Source: Tigriopus japonicus
Lineage: Eukaryota; Arthropoda; Copepoda; Harpacticoida; Harpacticidae
Assembly: GCA_010645155.1 (NCBI GenBank)
Contig: JAAGOF010000203.1
Coordinates: 58,300 to 122,299 of the forward strand
DNA length: 64,000 nt
Reading direction: 5' to 3'
Numbering within the stretch: position 1 is the stretch's first letter; each line of letters begins with the position of its first letter. The translations under genes were made by a program, and so were the position numbers. Of this stretch, positions 24,501 to 37,300 are shown piece after piece. The notes under the pieces were generated by a model. The model did not search any database and was not told where the DNA came from. It saw nothing but the letters and a program-made list of their open reading frames with translations.

Positions 24501-25314
24501 TTTTTAAATGTTTTGACCAAGACTAAATGGTCTTCAAAGCAACTGAGCTTCTCAGTCAATCCTAACGATACATTCGAGTCAGTTTCGAGGCATGTTCTCG
24601 GGACTCGCTCCAACGATATGTTGGCAAACTAAATGAAAAAGGGAATGTAGGCAAATCACCGATGGATCTTATCGAGAGATTGCCAATGACATCAAGCCTT
24701 CTGAATTGGTAGTCAATTTTCAATACTTGAAAAGATTTATGCCTATTGATCATTTGCCAAACGCCCCATCTTGGGTTCCTAACTTCCACGGCCGCTCGTC
24801 CTTCAATTCTACATTATTACCCAATTCTACAACCCCATATTGCCTCTTTGAGGGGCAGGCGGATTGAAAATAACGAATGGGCCTCAAGCCCTATCCCAGA
24901 TTGTCCCTTAGACTCTTCAGATATTCCTGAAAGCTCGATGAATACAGTAAGTGAGTTGAAGAAACTGTCACCATGATCAGGTAGCCAATCAGTGGTCAAA
25001 CTATATTAAACAGATTCCATTTCAATTTAATCAAGCACATGTGGAAATCCCATTCCGGCTTAACCAGTCCATCTTCACCAGCTAGCTCGGTAGTTTGAGG
25101 CCAAATAATTTTCAATGGGATTTTTTTCTAAATGTATTTTATTGGCGGAAATATTTTTCTCAATCTTCCAATAACCCCTCAAACAGATAGTTTTGCCAAT
25201 AATTCAATCTATCCCAGACTTCTGTCACAGAGTAAATTTACAAAAAGTGCAGCTTAGAGGCAAAACACCAAGAACAAAAATTGGTAATTCAAGTACATTG
25301 ATAAAATAAAAATA

Positions 25315-25765
25315 CTATCCAGCCGTGATTTCTGGTTGGCAAAGTACAATGCCATCGAGCTTGGTTGCGTTGCATCCATCCACTTTTGTGGGGTACCTTG
25401 AAAGAGAACATTTCCAATTTTGATCGGGGTATAGGGTATTTGAACAAACCTGCCCATTGTTCACTTTGATCTCAGACATGAAAGCGTTATCAACCAGGGA
25501 GCAAAAGATAGGAGATCCACCTTCGAAGACCTCGATTAATCCAAAAATCTGCTGGTAGATCAACCGTCGGCAAATTAACATCGTTCGACAGACACTAGGC
25601 GCCCCTTTTTTCTTTAAAATGCACATTTGGATGTTTTGGACACCCATTTGCCCTAGGAACTCTACTTTGAAATGATAGGTAGGCAAGAATCCCAAGCATT
25701 CTATTCCTGGTGTGTTGAAGCGACTAACTGGTTTTGAAAAGTGGTTTGATAATGCCTCATCAAAC
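25315..25765 (-). CDS. Possible 3'-terminal coding exon, Cys-rich, unrecognised
   Basis: A minus-strand frame open from a stop near 25770 to the TAA/TAG-type stop at 25315-25317. A plausible acceptor (GACGTCAG) lies at its upstream edge. It encodes about 145 residues with roughly ten cysteines spread through it (IECLGF, IQMCILKKKG, SVCRTMLICRR, SPIFCSLV, GQVCSN, KCSLS, DGCNA, VLCQPE). No ATG suits it as a complete gene, and I recognise no family. It could be the last exon of a secreted Cys-rich protein or a chance frame. Confidence 0.25.
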
Positions 25766-28014
25766 TGACGTCAAAATAAGGAAAACTAGGTTAGCTCATG
25801 TGTCCTTTTCTTGTATGAAGCAAATGCTGAAATTAGAGATCCGCCAAAGAGTGATAAAATTGACCCATAGAACAGGCGGAGAACGGTTGGTATTCGAAGA
25901 TTGCCATTTAAATGGAACCGCTTGGAAATTGCCGAGAATCGCTCGCTCAAACCAGATACCATCTCGGGGCAATCTTTAATCCTTCACTTCTTGGAATCTG
26001 CTCCCTAGTGCTAGATTCAAACCAATGATAGCAGATTTAGAGTTGAAGGGCAAGTTGTAAGCGAATGGACATCTTTCGAAGCTCGAACACAGAGATGTCC
26101 TGCTTGCCCACGACCTGACTCACCTACAATTTCAGGTCCAGGAAGATGTTGAAAAGGAAATTAGCAAACATGATCATTTAGAATATATCGTATCAATTGT
26201 CCCGATAAGTACAAGAGATTTTCCTTTGACAACGAAGTCTTGCTCAGGATATAAGCATCCTTCATTTGTTGCTTGGAAGAGATAGATGACTACCTTGTCA
26301 TCGTGATCGTTCCACAGTTTGCTCAGCTAAGATAAAGATCACTAAAGATGAACCGAAAACAATAGCCTCAACTGTATCATTGTGTCTTGAATAAGACAGA
26401 AGAGTTCCAATTCGTAATTGTGCGTTTCCGACCTAACGTGCATTCCTAAAGTAGTCTGTAACTCAATCAAGCAAATCCGGCTTCAGAGACAAATTTGTCA
26501 CATCGGAGATCCATCGCAGAGATTATGGTAGTAGCCAAGGTCATTTCGTCTGCGGCAAACCCTAAGATTGAAATATTTATCATCGGTTCATTCAAAGCCA
26601 ATCTATGGGAAGTTCGCATTGTCCAAAGACAGGAAATACGCACATCTATGCCGACGACATAAATTCAATTCGTTGGCCCAGTTTCGAACTGGCGAGGAGC
26701 GAGAAACCCAAGAGGGTCATATTCAGATGGAGGGGTCCCTTTTGGGAGACCCATAAAGATATCCCACCATTGAGTTTCGCTTTATTTCCAGAAGCTTTAG
26801 GTAGAATGGTAATCTCGATAGAAAAGTTGGACACGGCATAATGTATCGATATCTGTCAAGGTGTTTCTCTTCCCCTTTTCTTTAAATCATACGATGGCGT
26901 TCTAGATTTTGAAAAGAAATGGTTCTATTAAGAGCTACTACCTGACAATTTCAGGTCAATCACGTTCATCTCTTGATGTTTTGGTTCATCCTCGGATATT
27001 TTAAGTTCTTGCCCAGAGGAGTCTGAGCTGAACATAGACAAATGCCCACACAGATTTAAGTCAAATTGGTGGCACCAGATGTAACAAGATGAGAAGATGT
27101 CCAGTCCTGGGAATGTCTTGTTGGGTGTCCACACCATTTGCCATGGTTAGATTGAGAGATAATGAATGAATGCACTGATAAGCTTGTCACCTAAGACAAA
27201 GATGCCTAAGAGACCTCGAAAAGGCAGGAGGCGTCTCGCTCGTGATGTGATCGAGGGCAGGCATGGAGTGGAAACCCAACCCGAGCGGTTTATGTTGGAC
27301 TGTTTCGGTTGGTTTTGTATTTGCATTTAAATGACTGCGTCGTAAAGGATGAGAAGCGAAATGGGGGACCGTTTTTCTCCAGGGGGATGACATGGGGGCC
27401 GTATAATGTCGAAGAGATGGACCAAGGCCATTTGCTGGATTTGATGGCCCATTCCATACCTTTTCGCGCAACCCCAAAAGACTCTTTCTACTTCTATTCA
27501 TTAGACAGAGTGCATTTCCGCAAGGACAGTGTCAAACATAACGTCATCCTTCGTCAGTAATTATTTTTGATTAATCGATTCGTTGTCATTGGCCTGAATT
27601 TTAGACTCTTTGAAGGCAACCTGTCGCTTCCGAATCTAGCTTTGTTGAAGCTAATATCATGTGGTATATGATTATTAATGATAGTTCAGATGCGATTGAA
27701 TATATTTTAAAGATTTTTTCGAACCGACGTTTTAAAATCTCAAGAAAGAATATTGAAGGGGGCCAATTATCATGATTATATTTATGCCCCTAAACAAACA
27801 TGAGACGTGGCAAAGGAAAAGGAAATACCGGCAGAGACATCAATTTTAGTACCACCTTTCTTTATCTGTTTCATCATTTTTTGTTCTAAAATCGGCAAAT
27901 TTTTCATCTTAAAATTACATACCGGGAGATATTGAAACAATAGACAAAAATCAAGAAATGTTTAAAGCACTTGGAAAGTGGGATTCCAGGTCCTAACGAA
28001 CCAATCTTAGTGAA

Positions 28015-28047
28015 CCATTCATTCATTCATTCATTCGTTCGTTCATT
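28015..28047. repeat. ATTC microsatellite
   Basis: About eight units of ATTC with two ATTC-to-GTTC changes. A simple repeat only. Confidence 0.85.
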
Positions 28048-31000
28048 TACTAAACAAACAATAATTAGATAAGTGTCTTAAACTATTCAAGTTGCCTTCG
28101 AACTATTTTCCCCTTCAGTGATCACAAAACGCTAAACTTGCCTCTCAAACAACGTTTTACTTTATTTAATGGAACTATGCGACATTCTCATCCGAACTAT
28201 TAGGATATTAAAAAGAACTTTATTTCGGATGGCAACATCTTTAGACTTTTAGAATGATTTTCAATAGTATTTTAGTGAATGTTCTTAGTCTCAAATGAAC
28301 AAATAGTTTCCGCCTTTAAGGTTTTGAACCTCTTCCCGCGGCCTCGAGTCAATGCGAAAGACTCTAACAGGGTGTGCTTTAGATCATTGTGGATTCATTT
28401 TTCATCATCATGAGAACCAAATAGTGGGCTCCCCACCCATGCTGAACCACGTACATCCAGAGGAAAGACAAGTAAGTGTCAAAAGTGAAAGCGGACGAAG
28501 AGTTCTAATTTTCTGGCTACCCTTGAGACAAGCAGTATGTACAGTTCTAATTAGCGACTCACTGCCATCGTTCGTCTATGCAAGGGCCAGAAAAATGGAA
28601 ACCTTTGCTCTTGAAGTAGGTAGTGCAGCAGTGCATATATGCATGGCACCATGAATCTAAAGTACATCGGGCTCAGAACTACGTCCATTACATATCCCAT
28701 CGCCATGATCTGGTCTCCCTCTGGAACGGATGAATTGCTCCCACACTGTTTCCCTTAGGAAAATGACAGCATGACGTCTCTTGAAAAGTGGCTTTCTTTG
28801 TCTTAAAATATCCACGCAAGAGTGTGAGCACTTTCCAAAATTGAACTCAAACTAAGCTAGTAGAGAGGCTAGAAAAGGGAGGATTTGATCCGCACATCAG
28901 TCAGACTATTTAATCATCATCTTGGATGCCGATCAAGAACTAAGAATGAGCGACTAGTGCAATGGTGATTGTCAAAATAAAGTTCTGAGAAAGATGAGCT
29001 TCACATACGAATCTCAGCGACAATTTGCAAGGCCCCGGCCCTGCATTTTGTCTTAGCCATCATTTTCAAAAGATTCCCTCTTTTGGAACGAGAAAGATCC
29101 CAAGCAGGATTCCCTTGGGATCCCCTGTAGCTCGAGGGAACAAAGATGTTGGATAGGGGAACGAACAACCGCGTTCGTAAATGACAATAGTTAGTTATAC
29201 ATAAATCAAGAGTATTCGTTCCGAGGGGCTGAACATGGTTAAGAAGAAAAGCCAAGCCGAGGGAGGGAGTAGGGGAGAAATGGACAACAAATCAAAACAC
29301 AATTTCGGCTAGCTACTTCCCGTTAGCCCCTTTCTGTGGAAAGTTGTTGACTTTTCCGAAATTCATGGACCTGCTTCAGCCTTAAAAACTTACATCCGAC
29401 ATTTTTATGTCAAGCTTAAATTGTATCAGTTAAACAACTGGCAATTTAGCAATGATGAGCATAGCGGCTAAAATTAGGTCATTAAATTTTGAAACAATTA
29501 CAAACATTTATTTCTGCCAGGTCGTCGTTTTGAGCACCTTTTGAACACTTGGGTTTTCTTTCAAATTTGAAGGAAATCTCACTTTTTATGGAAGTCTATG
29601 AAGAATGTTTTTGATTTCAGTATTTTAGTATGAACTTTTGACAAGAACTGATTTTTAATATTTGCGTGAAAAATGAATCAATTATATGAAAAATTTTCAC
29701 AAAGTTGGGAAAGCTTGAACTTCGTTCACTTTTTTAAAATAACTTTTATGACTATTTTCGAAGAGAATAGTGACACCGAAATCTAAGAAAAGTGTGAAAA
29801 ATAGCTACCTACTTGGTCGGCTTGGCCTTGGAAATCCCCTTGACGGATTGTAATCTAAAACGAGAACCTTGGGGTTGAGTAATTTACGAATTCTTGGACA
29901 ATGAAATATGCATTGAAAACATTTTTTTGAATACGAGCTTTTGATTAGAACCATTTTTCATTATTCAGTTGTTTATTTTTAGTGGCGTCCAAGTTTCAAC
30001 AAGAATGTAGTACTTACATTGCCATTTTTCATCGAATTTTTGGAGTTTCGAACCAAACTTTGCACAGGTACCAATATATTTCCCCAAAGTAGCTCTTATT
30101 TTTTTATATAAACAATCCAGTTTCAACAACATGTAGAATAAGATGACAAATACTAAAGGCAAAACCTAAAATCATCCGTCGCTTGGATCCAAGTGTGACT
30201 TTAGTTTTTGGGCTACTTTCATCAAATATTTGCGACCACTCAAATCATCGCTAACGTTACTATTTCCAAAACGCGTAGTTCATGTTTCTTATTAAGAACT
30301 AAAGGTCTTCTGCGTCTTTAGTTAAAAGAAACAGTTATTCTTCAAGCATCAATAACCTAATGGTTGTTCTGTCAGAAAAAGTGAAGTAGTAGTTTGGAAA
30401 ACCTTAGAAAATTAAATCGATGGTTTGGCAATCCATTGGAGTATCGAAATCCTCATTCAACTTCATTCAACATCAGGCATTTGTGGGCGAATGGTGAATC
30501 CAAACTTGGTCTCCAACACCAAAAAAATCATTTGAGGCAGAAATTTTGACGCAACTGAAAGCTGATCCGAACGCAACTTCTCATCGGGTCAGGGTCACAC
30601 GTTGATTGAAAGTTTGAAGAGACTTTTCGTTCCTTCGCTAAAGACCTCACTTTTTCAGGTTAGTTGCTAACCCTTTTCGGAATTTCTCTCTTAATTCGAG
30701 AGATATCTTATTCATGCAATGTTCCCAGTGACACAACTTAAGACTTGTTTGGCCTTTTTCCAACCTAATGAACTAACTAAAACTCAAACGGATTAACAAT
30801 ATTCTAGACAAGACTCAACAATCGACTGTTGGAGATTTAGCATCAAAAAGCTGGATTCATCTGAACACATTTTTGAAATGCCTTCCCTACATGGTTTCGA
30901 GGGGATGTGTGTATTAACATTCTTTTATTTTGGCAACATCCCAATCACGGACGAAACTTGCTGACTAACAACCTACATTACTACCCACTGAATGACGTAT

Positions 31001-31072
31001 CTAATGGCATTTCATTACCATGCAGTTCATAACAAAAAAGATGTAATGCCATTTAAAGCGGTAGTACTTAAG

Positions 31073-31522
31073 CAAGAAGCACTGGAATCATGGAGTGAGA
31101 GGCTAGCAATGAGAATAATGATTTCCAGTAAGAACAATTCAATTACGTTCTTCTGCACATGAGAACTTGCATACGTTGACAAGAATACGTATTTCAATTT
31201 TCAGCTCAATCGAACGTCGGTGACAAAAGTTATGCTCACTCAAAGTTCAGTGTAAATCGTACCGAGAATGAATGAACTAGCCCTTTTGTGGTAATCGTTT
31301 TACCACAAAAGGGCGAGCTCATTCATTCTATGCTCTCTTCAGTACATAAGTTTGAGAAGGCAAAACTTTTCACTCCGGCATTCAATTGGGCTGAAATTTG
31401 AAATAAGTGTTCTTCTCAATGCAAGCCAGATCTCAATTGCAGAAGAACGCAAATGGTTCGTTTTTACTGTAAATCATAATTCTCATTGCTAGCCTCCCAC
31501 TCCATGATTTCCGTGCTTCTTG
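31073..31522. mobile_element. 450-bp fully palindromic MITE
   Basis: The element begins CAAGAAGCACTGGAATCATG and ends with the near complement CATGATTTCCGTGCTTCTTG. It is flanked by a 7-bp direct repeat ACTTAAG (31066-31072 and 31523-31529). The two halves are complementary with interruptions along the whole length. The centre (about 31267-31329) is an almost perfect hairpin with GAATGAATGAACTAGCCC and TTTTGTGGTAA arms. It contains no coding frame. A second copy starts at 63950. Confidence 0.85.
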
Positions 31523-31529
31523 ACTTAAG

Positions 31530-34355
31530 GAAACCAAAAAGTGGTGGAATTTCTTTAAGGTGTCAGGGATTAAAGATTCGAATTCTGACCGTTCCTTAAA
31601 CAAACTTGTTTCATTAACATATGAGGAGGTACTGAGATATTGGTCTTTGCAATTTTTGAAGAGGAGAAAGAGGAGAATTTGGAAAATTCAATTAGAGATA
31701 TCTCAATTTTCTCAAACAAACAAACAAATTTCGACGGTGCCCAAAAGCCGTCAAAAGACTACTGGAAAGGCTCGAGTTACTCTGCAATGCTCCATGATGA
31801 AGCTCAAAGGGACGCTATCTGTTTAGTGCATTGAATATTTCAATATTTTCCTTTGATTGCCAAAGATATCAAAAAAAAAACAATAAATACTCGAAATTTC
31901 AATAAATTCAATAAACTTGATTGGTATTCTTGCTCTTGTTTACCAAAAGGCCCTTGCCTTCTTCGCTTCAAGAACAGACCGAGAAAAAAGAACGGAGAGT
32001 CTCCCTCGCTTCACTAGAATTTCAGCATGAATTACACCTTTATAAATCAGAGATCGGGAACTAGTGGGCCCATAAGCCATGGGGAAAGTGGGCCCAACAG
32101 CCATTCATGGTAGTTCAATGGTGGGCATACATCTCTATAATAATTGATTGGTGAGCCCATGGTGAGAGAGATTGGTGAGAAAGAGAAACTATATTTGAGT
32201 TCTGCTCTTTTTCGAGTATCTTTTCTGTTCCCCTGTTCCATTTTAAATTTTGTATTACAAATTCAATGTCTGTTTGTCATCTGAGAGTGTTTTCAAGTTA
32301 GAAATCAAGGAATATACAAGATGTGATTTTTCAAAAATTCGGTCTCCAATCATAAACTTGTTATTACCCGAGAAGCTTGAACAACCAATACTATATTTGA
32401 GTTCTGATCGTTATTTTGCCTATCTTTTCTGTTCCCCTGTTCCATTTTAAGTTTTGGACCACAAATTCAATGTCTGTTCATCTGAGAGTGTTTTCAAGCG
32501 TCAGAAATCAAGGAATATACAAAATACAATTTTTCAAAAATTCGAAGATAAATGATAATGCATTGATTGATAATTGATAATTGAAATTACTTTGAAATTC
32601 CTGAGATATTCACACATAACCATAACTCATCGGTTGTCCCATCTAGTTGGGGTTGCTGTTGTTGTTAAGTAAGCTATTTGGTTGGAATTGTTCGATTTGG
32701 TGACCTCTTCAACACAAAAAGTGGCCTCCAACCCTGCCCACTCGAATGCCAATCGAACCAAATCCGAAACATGCGTTCGTTCTCTTCGGTTGAATGCTTG
32801 GACAATCTACCACAAATACTTGCGTACTTGGCTTTTTTCCTTAAAAAATGCATGATACCCAAAATCTATTTCGGTGGGCCTTGGCCGGAAGGCTACTACC
32901 GACCTTTGCACCAAACAATCCTTCAATTGAAAAAAATCGTGTGTTCATATAACGGGCTCTTTAGAACGATAGGCAAATAACAATGTTATGACTTCGATTA
33001 GACCTGAATATTAGGTTCACTTGCAATTGTTTAAATTCACCCCATCAATGGCTTACTCATTTTAATTCCCGATCTAGTCATTGGATCTTTATTGAAACCA
33101 CCAATTTGTGGGCCACTGAGACAGGTGGATCCGAAATTATCTGCAGTCCAGTGCATTTTGCGATTTTACTAAGCTATCCATGAAATTGTGGACGTGGTCC
33201 TACGTATCATATAATAGGGGTCTTTGCAATTATTTAAAAGACTGAACAAGGTACACGTTGACGACCTTGAGCAAGATTTTTTCAAATGTTAGTTGTGGCC
33301 TTCAACATGCATGCCTTTCTCAAGACTATTTTCACACATGGTTTTCTTAGCAAGCTAGTCCCGAAAAAGAAAGCTTGCCTGTTCCACTCTCGTTTGGATC
33401 TTTTGGAGGACAAATGTTTGGATTCATTGTGAGCTGAGTGAGCCAAGAGAGGACCGAGCCAGACCGCTATTCGGCCAAGGGGTTCCAGAGGTCTTTCCAA
33501 TGGTTCAACAGAGAGGAAGAGAGAGAGAGAAGCCACTGAAAAGAGTGGACTAAACGATAAAGCTAAACCAAAGGAGAGCGCTTGGATGAGAAAGTTCTTG
33601 CCACGCCAAACATGACTTGAGCCTCAGCAAAACATTGATTGATATATTGAATGAACTACAAAACATCAAGGAGGGAACATATTTGCAACGGTTTCGATTT
33701 CTTGCCTTTGTAAGCAATCATACTTGTGACTATTTTCAACACAAGTATATTCACACACGTGAGTCCTTGAAAGATTCGGTCCCTGGCCGAAGAGTCTTTC
33801 TTTCCACTCGACGTTTTGACGCGTAGCCAGCCCGTTCCTTCCCTTTGCTCGAAAAGAGAAACGCACGCATGCACCATGCTGGTACTATGTACAAGTCCAT
33901 CCAGAGAGGCACCAGACCAAGAACCGTGAGTCTGCATACTGCCAGGGCACCTTTCATGGTCTTCCTCACGTGACAATCGAGCAGAATAACTGCTACTACT
34001 TGGTTCCTTACATTCCTTTTGGCCTTGCAGCCTTGCAAGGCGCGTGGTAGCTTTTCTTACCCTACACTGACTGTTGCCTGGCTTCATATGACTGCTGTGC
34101 TTTTATGGACATCTCATAAGATTGTCTTAAAAGGTGTGATCGTGACTTTTCCTATGATAATCCATTATCTTGAACAAATCTCACTAAATCCATGACTTTT
34201 GTGGCACAGCACTTGGATCTTTTTCAGTTGCGAAACGATACATCACCCAGAGAGAACTGAATGCAAGTGATGACCTGAGCTATCTATGACTCTTGTGGAG
34301 ACATTAATTGTCATTTCGAAAGTGGGTGTGTCGTGTGCGTTTCCTGGACTAAGAC
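31530..34355. other. Intergenic DNA upstream of the Nwk/FCHSD gene
   Basis: Contains a local ~200-bp tandem duplication (next entry). The last kilobase (33.3-34.3 kb) is richer in G+C and has overlapping open frames on both strands (for example 33656-34087 minus), as expected of a promoter or untranslated region rather than a gene. No TATA box is apparent before the Nwk start. Confidence 0.45.
32188..32541. repeat. Tandem duplication, two ~150-bp copies
   Basis: Copy 1 (about 32188-32340) and copy 2 (about 32392-32541) share TATATTTGAGTTCTG, TATCTTTTCTGTTCCCCTG, then AAATTCAATGTCTGTT, then AGAAATCAAGGAATATAC and TTTTTCAAAAATTCG. They differ by several substitutions and small gaps. No coding content is shared. 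Confidence 0.85.
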
Positions 34356-37300
34356 ATGTCAAACTCGGCTGCCCCGCCCCGTAAGGGTGCGTACTCAAAA
34401 CATGTCCAAGCTCTCCACAAAGATCAATTGCTCAAGCTTCAAGCTAAGCATGGGCAAGAAATTGATCTTCTTGAAGATATTCGAACCTTCACGAAACATA
34501 AGATTGCTTTGGAGAAAAGCTATGCCGATGGACTCCTCAAATTGAGTAGTTCTCACCTCAACCATCGTTTGCCAACAATTCCAGATATCCAAAAGGGAGA
34601 AAATGAACAAGTGAGTCCAGCAAAGTCAGCAGTATACTGCACTAAAATGAAGGATATGAAGTTGCCATGAATATATGATTTAAACGATTCACACTAAAAT
34701 GACCTCGAAGCTCAAAGTCACTATAACGTAATTATTTCTATTTCAGAACCAGGAGGTCAACGTGTATAACATTTGGCGTAAAGTGCTCGATGAAAATGAA
34801 AAATTGGCCAAAGCGCGTTTGGCAGCCATTCAAGTTTTCCAGGAGGAGGTCGAAAAGGATGCTAAGAGCGTGAGGACACAAAAACAAGCAAAAACTAAGA
34901 AAGCCTTCGAAAAACTCAGCTACTACCAGAAAGATCTTCATTCCTGCATCGCGGAGGTAAGCAATTACTAACCAAAAGAACAAGGTTAAGCATAGAAATG
35001 AGTAAAAAGGTGAGAAGATGATTTTTGTCTTCCAAAAATGATTGGTCTTGTTCGATAGAAATAATGAAGATAATTATGAACCTCAAAAAGATGGCCCTGA
35101 TTTGATTTGTGAGATGGTAAGTGACTTTTGAATGATGTAACTAATTAATTCAAAATTTCCGAGAGGAATTGTGGCACAATTCTTGTTGCCTTGGTTGGAG
35201 TAAACACCCAAAAGAGGAAAAGCCGTCCGTCATTAGCCAAGGTTCGCTGAAGACCTGGATGCCTCGGCTACTGGCAAAAGCTATTTCTGAATTATGTGTC
35301 ATACAGAGAAAAATCTAGTTAAACCAGTTATTTGACTGGCTATTCAAGGCTCACATGCTTAATTTCAACTTGATTAATTGAAATATATGGCAATGAGAGT
35401 GATTTAAAGCCTAGAGCAATGTAATGTACGGTCTTCTTGCAATCGTCCAAAAGGACGATTGTAGTACCGTAGGTGCAATTTGTCGCTCGCCTCGGCTTAT
35501 ATTACTGCGGCTGATACAAATTTCGACACGTTGTTTCTCGTGAACGGAAGAATGCATCATGTTAAAATTCAGCGAACGACATCCTTAAATCCCTGTCGTA
35601 TCAATCTTATCAAAACCAAATCACTTACTTTAATGGAGTTCGATTTAAAACAAAATCCACACTTGAGGCTTCCATATCTTACGATTTCCTTGCATTAGCT
35701 CAACATCTATTTTTGTTACGTTCAAAGTTTAAAAACGCCAACCTGTGATGGTATTGCTTCTGGGGCGTGAATACCATTCATAAAGAAAACTCGAATGAAA
35801 AGTCTGCTAAACATCAATAATTGATGTCCCAAAAACAAAGACTATTGTAATTGTGAAATGAGGAAACTTTTTACGCAAAAGAGAACCAATCCCCCTTTCT
35901 TCAAAGAAATTGGTTTAACTAACGAGTATTCTTCCAATTTCAGCTGGATAGAACTAAACGCATCTATTTCAATGAAGAGTCTGAGGCTGAGGATGTTCGA
36001 GGAAAGGCCAAAGAGGCCGAGGAGCGAAAGCAAGGCAAAAAGCGAGATATGAAGAGCTTGTTTCAGTCCAAAACGTCCCTTCGAAAACATGCCGGCATTC
36101 TGTCTGCAAAGCAAGACGAAGTTGAGATCCGATCAACCGGGGCAAGAAATGATTACATCCTCAGTTTGGCGTCCGCCAATGCCTATCAAGATTTCTACTA
36201 TAAACGAGATTTGGGAGTAAGTGAAGTCTCCCAGGTCTTAACATATTGACTTTTTCTTGATTTTGAATCCATGCTTTCCGTTTCAGGAAACTATGCGAAA
36301 CCTAGAAGGTAATTTTTACGACAAGGTCTCTCAGTATCTGAGCACCATAGCTCGGACCGAGCTATTGACTTGTTCAGCAATGCATTCATCATTCTCTAGC
36401 ATTCGCGATCACGCCACTTCCATAACGAGGATTTACAACTACGAATGCTATACAAAAGTTTATCCTTCCCTTGGGCAACACATAACGTGAGACAACACTT
36501 ACTAAATCTCTCACGGAGAGAAATAATACAGATTGAAATCATTTCCAGGTACGAGCACGAAGCCCCAGCTGGAGATGAAGTACGAATCATAACTCCATCG
36601 GAACATGATGGAGGTTATAGTCTAAATTATGAGGCGAGGCAAAATGCATCCAAGCTGAACCAGGCTGTCAAAACCATCAAAGCGTACCATAAAAGGATCA
36701 AAGCCTGCCATTATCACAAGAGTAAAGGCTTAAAAAAGGAGCCCAATGACACAGGTGGGCCAGGCCTTGATGTAAAAATCGCGGAATTGGAGTTGGCCAT
36801 AAGGAATGCAGAGCATGAGAAAGCTAAAGCAGAAGCTCGACTTGCCAAACTTCGCGAAGGTGGAATTGCTGTTGATGAATACATTGATGCATTTGTGTAT
36901 AGTTTTGACAATGAACAAGCTCAAGACAATGCACAACAACCTCAAGACCAAGAACAGCAGCAACAACAACAACAAGATGAGCGAGCAACTGCAGTTCCAG
37001 GGGATGTCGAAGAAGAGTGGCCTTCTTCCCCTCTCGCAGAGCAACAAGTCCCCGAAGAGAACCAACAATGGGAAGGAACAGTTCAAACCAACCAAGCCGT
37101 TGAAGACGATCCCAGTGCTGGTTGGGCTGACACACCTGCTTGGGGTGGAAACACAAAGCAAGAAACCGCTACAGATGGGGACCAGGGTTGGGCGCAATGG
37201 GGCAACCAGACGGAGGAAGAAGGCACCACCGAGGCCGTGACTGAAGCCCCTATGGATGGTCAAGCCCAGAATATTGATGAGAATTGGGCCGAAAACACAG

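Larger units (their letters stand above)
21590..31072. other. 9.5 kb gene-poor DNA
   Basis: I see no protein that I recognise on either strand. The stretch holds short A+T-rich tracts, a C/A homopolymer run near 23047-23069, an ATTC microsatellite at 28015-28047 and one possible terminal exon (25315-25765, minus). Regions near 26.6-27.5 kb have frames open on both strands, which argues against coding. A 157-codon frame at 23460-23933 lacks an ATG and any domain. Confidence 0.5.

Noticed and set aside
27187..27560. Opposed open frames (104 and 83 codons)
   Set aside because: Both strands are open over the same region with no domain, splice context or paralogue.
33656..34087. 143-codon minus-strand frame upstream of the Nwk gene
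   Set aside because: Several other frames are open on both strands in the same G+C-richer stretch, and no motif is recognised; more likely promoter or leader sequence.
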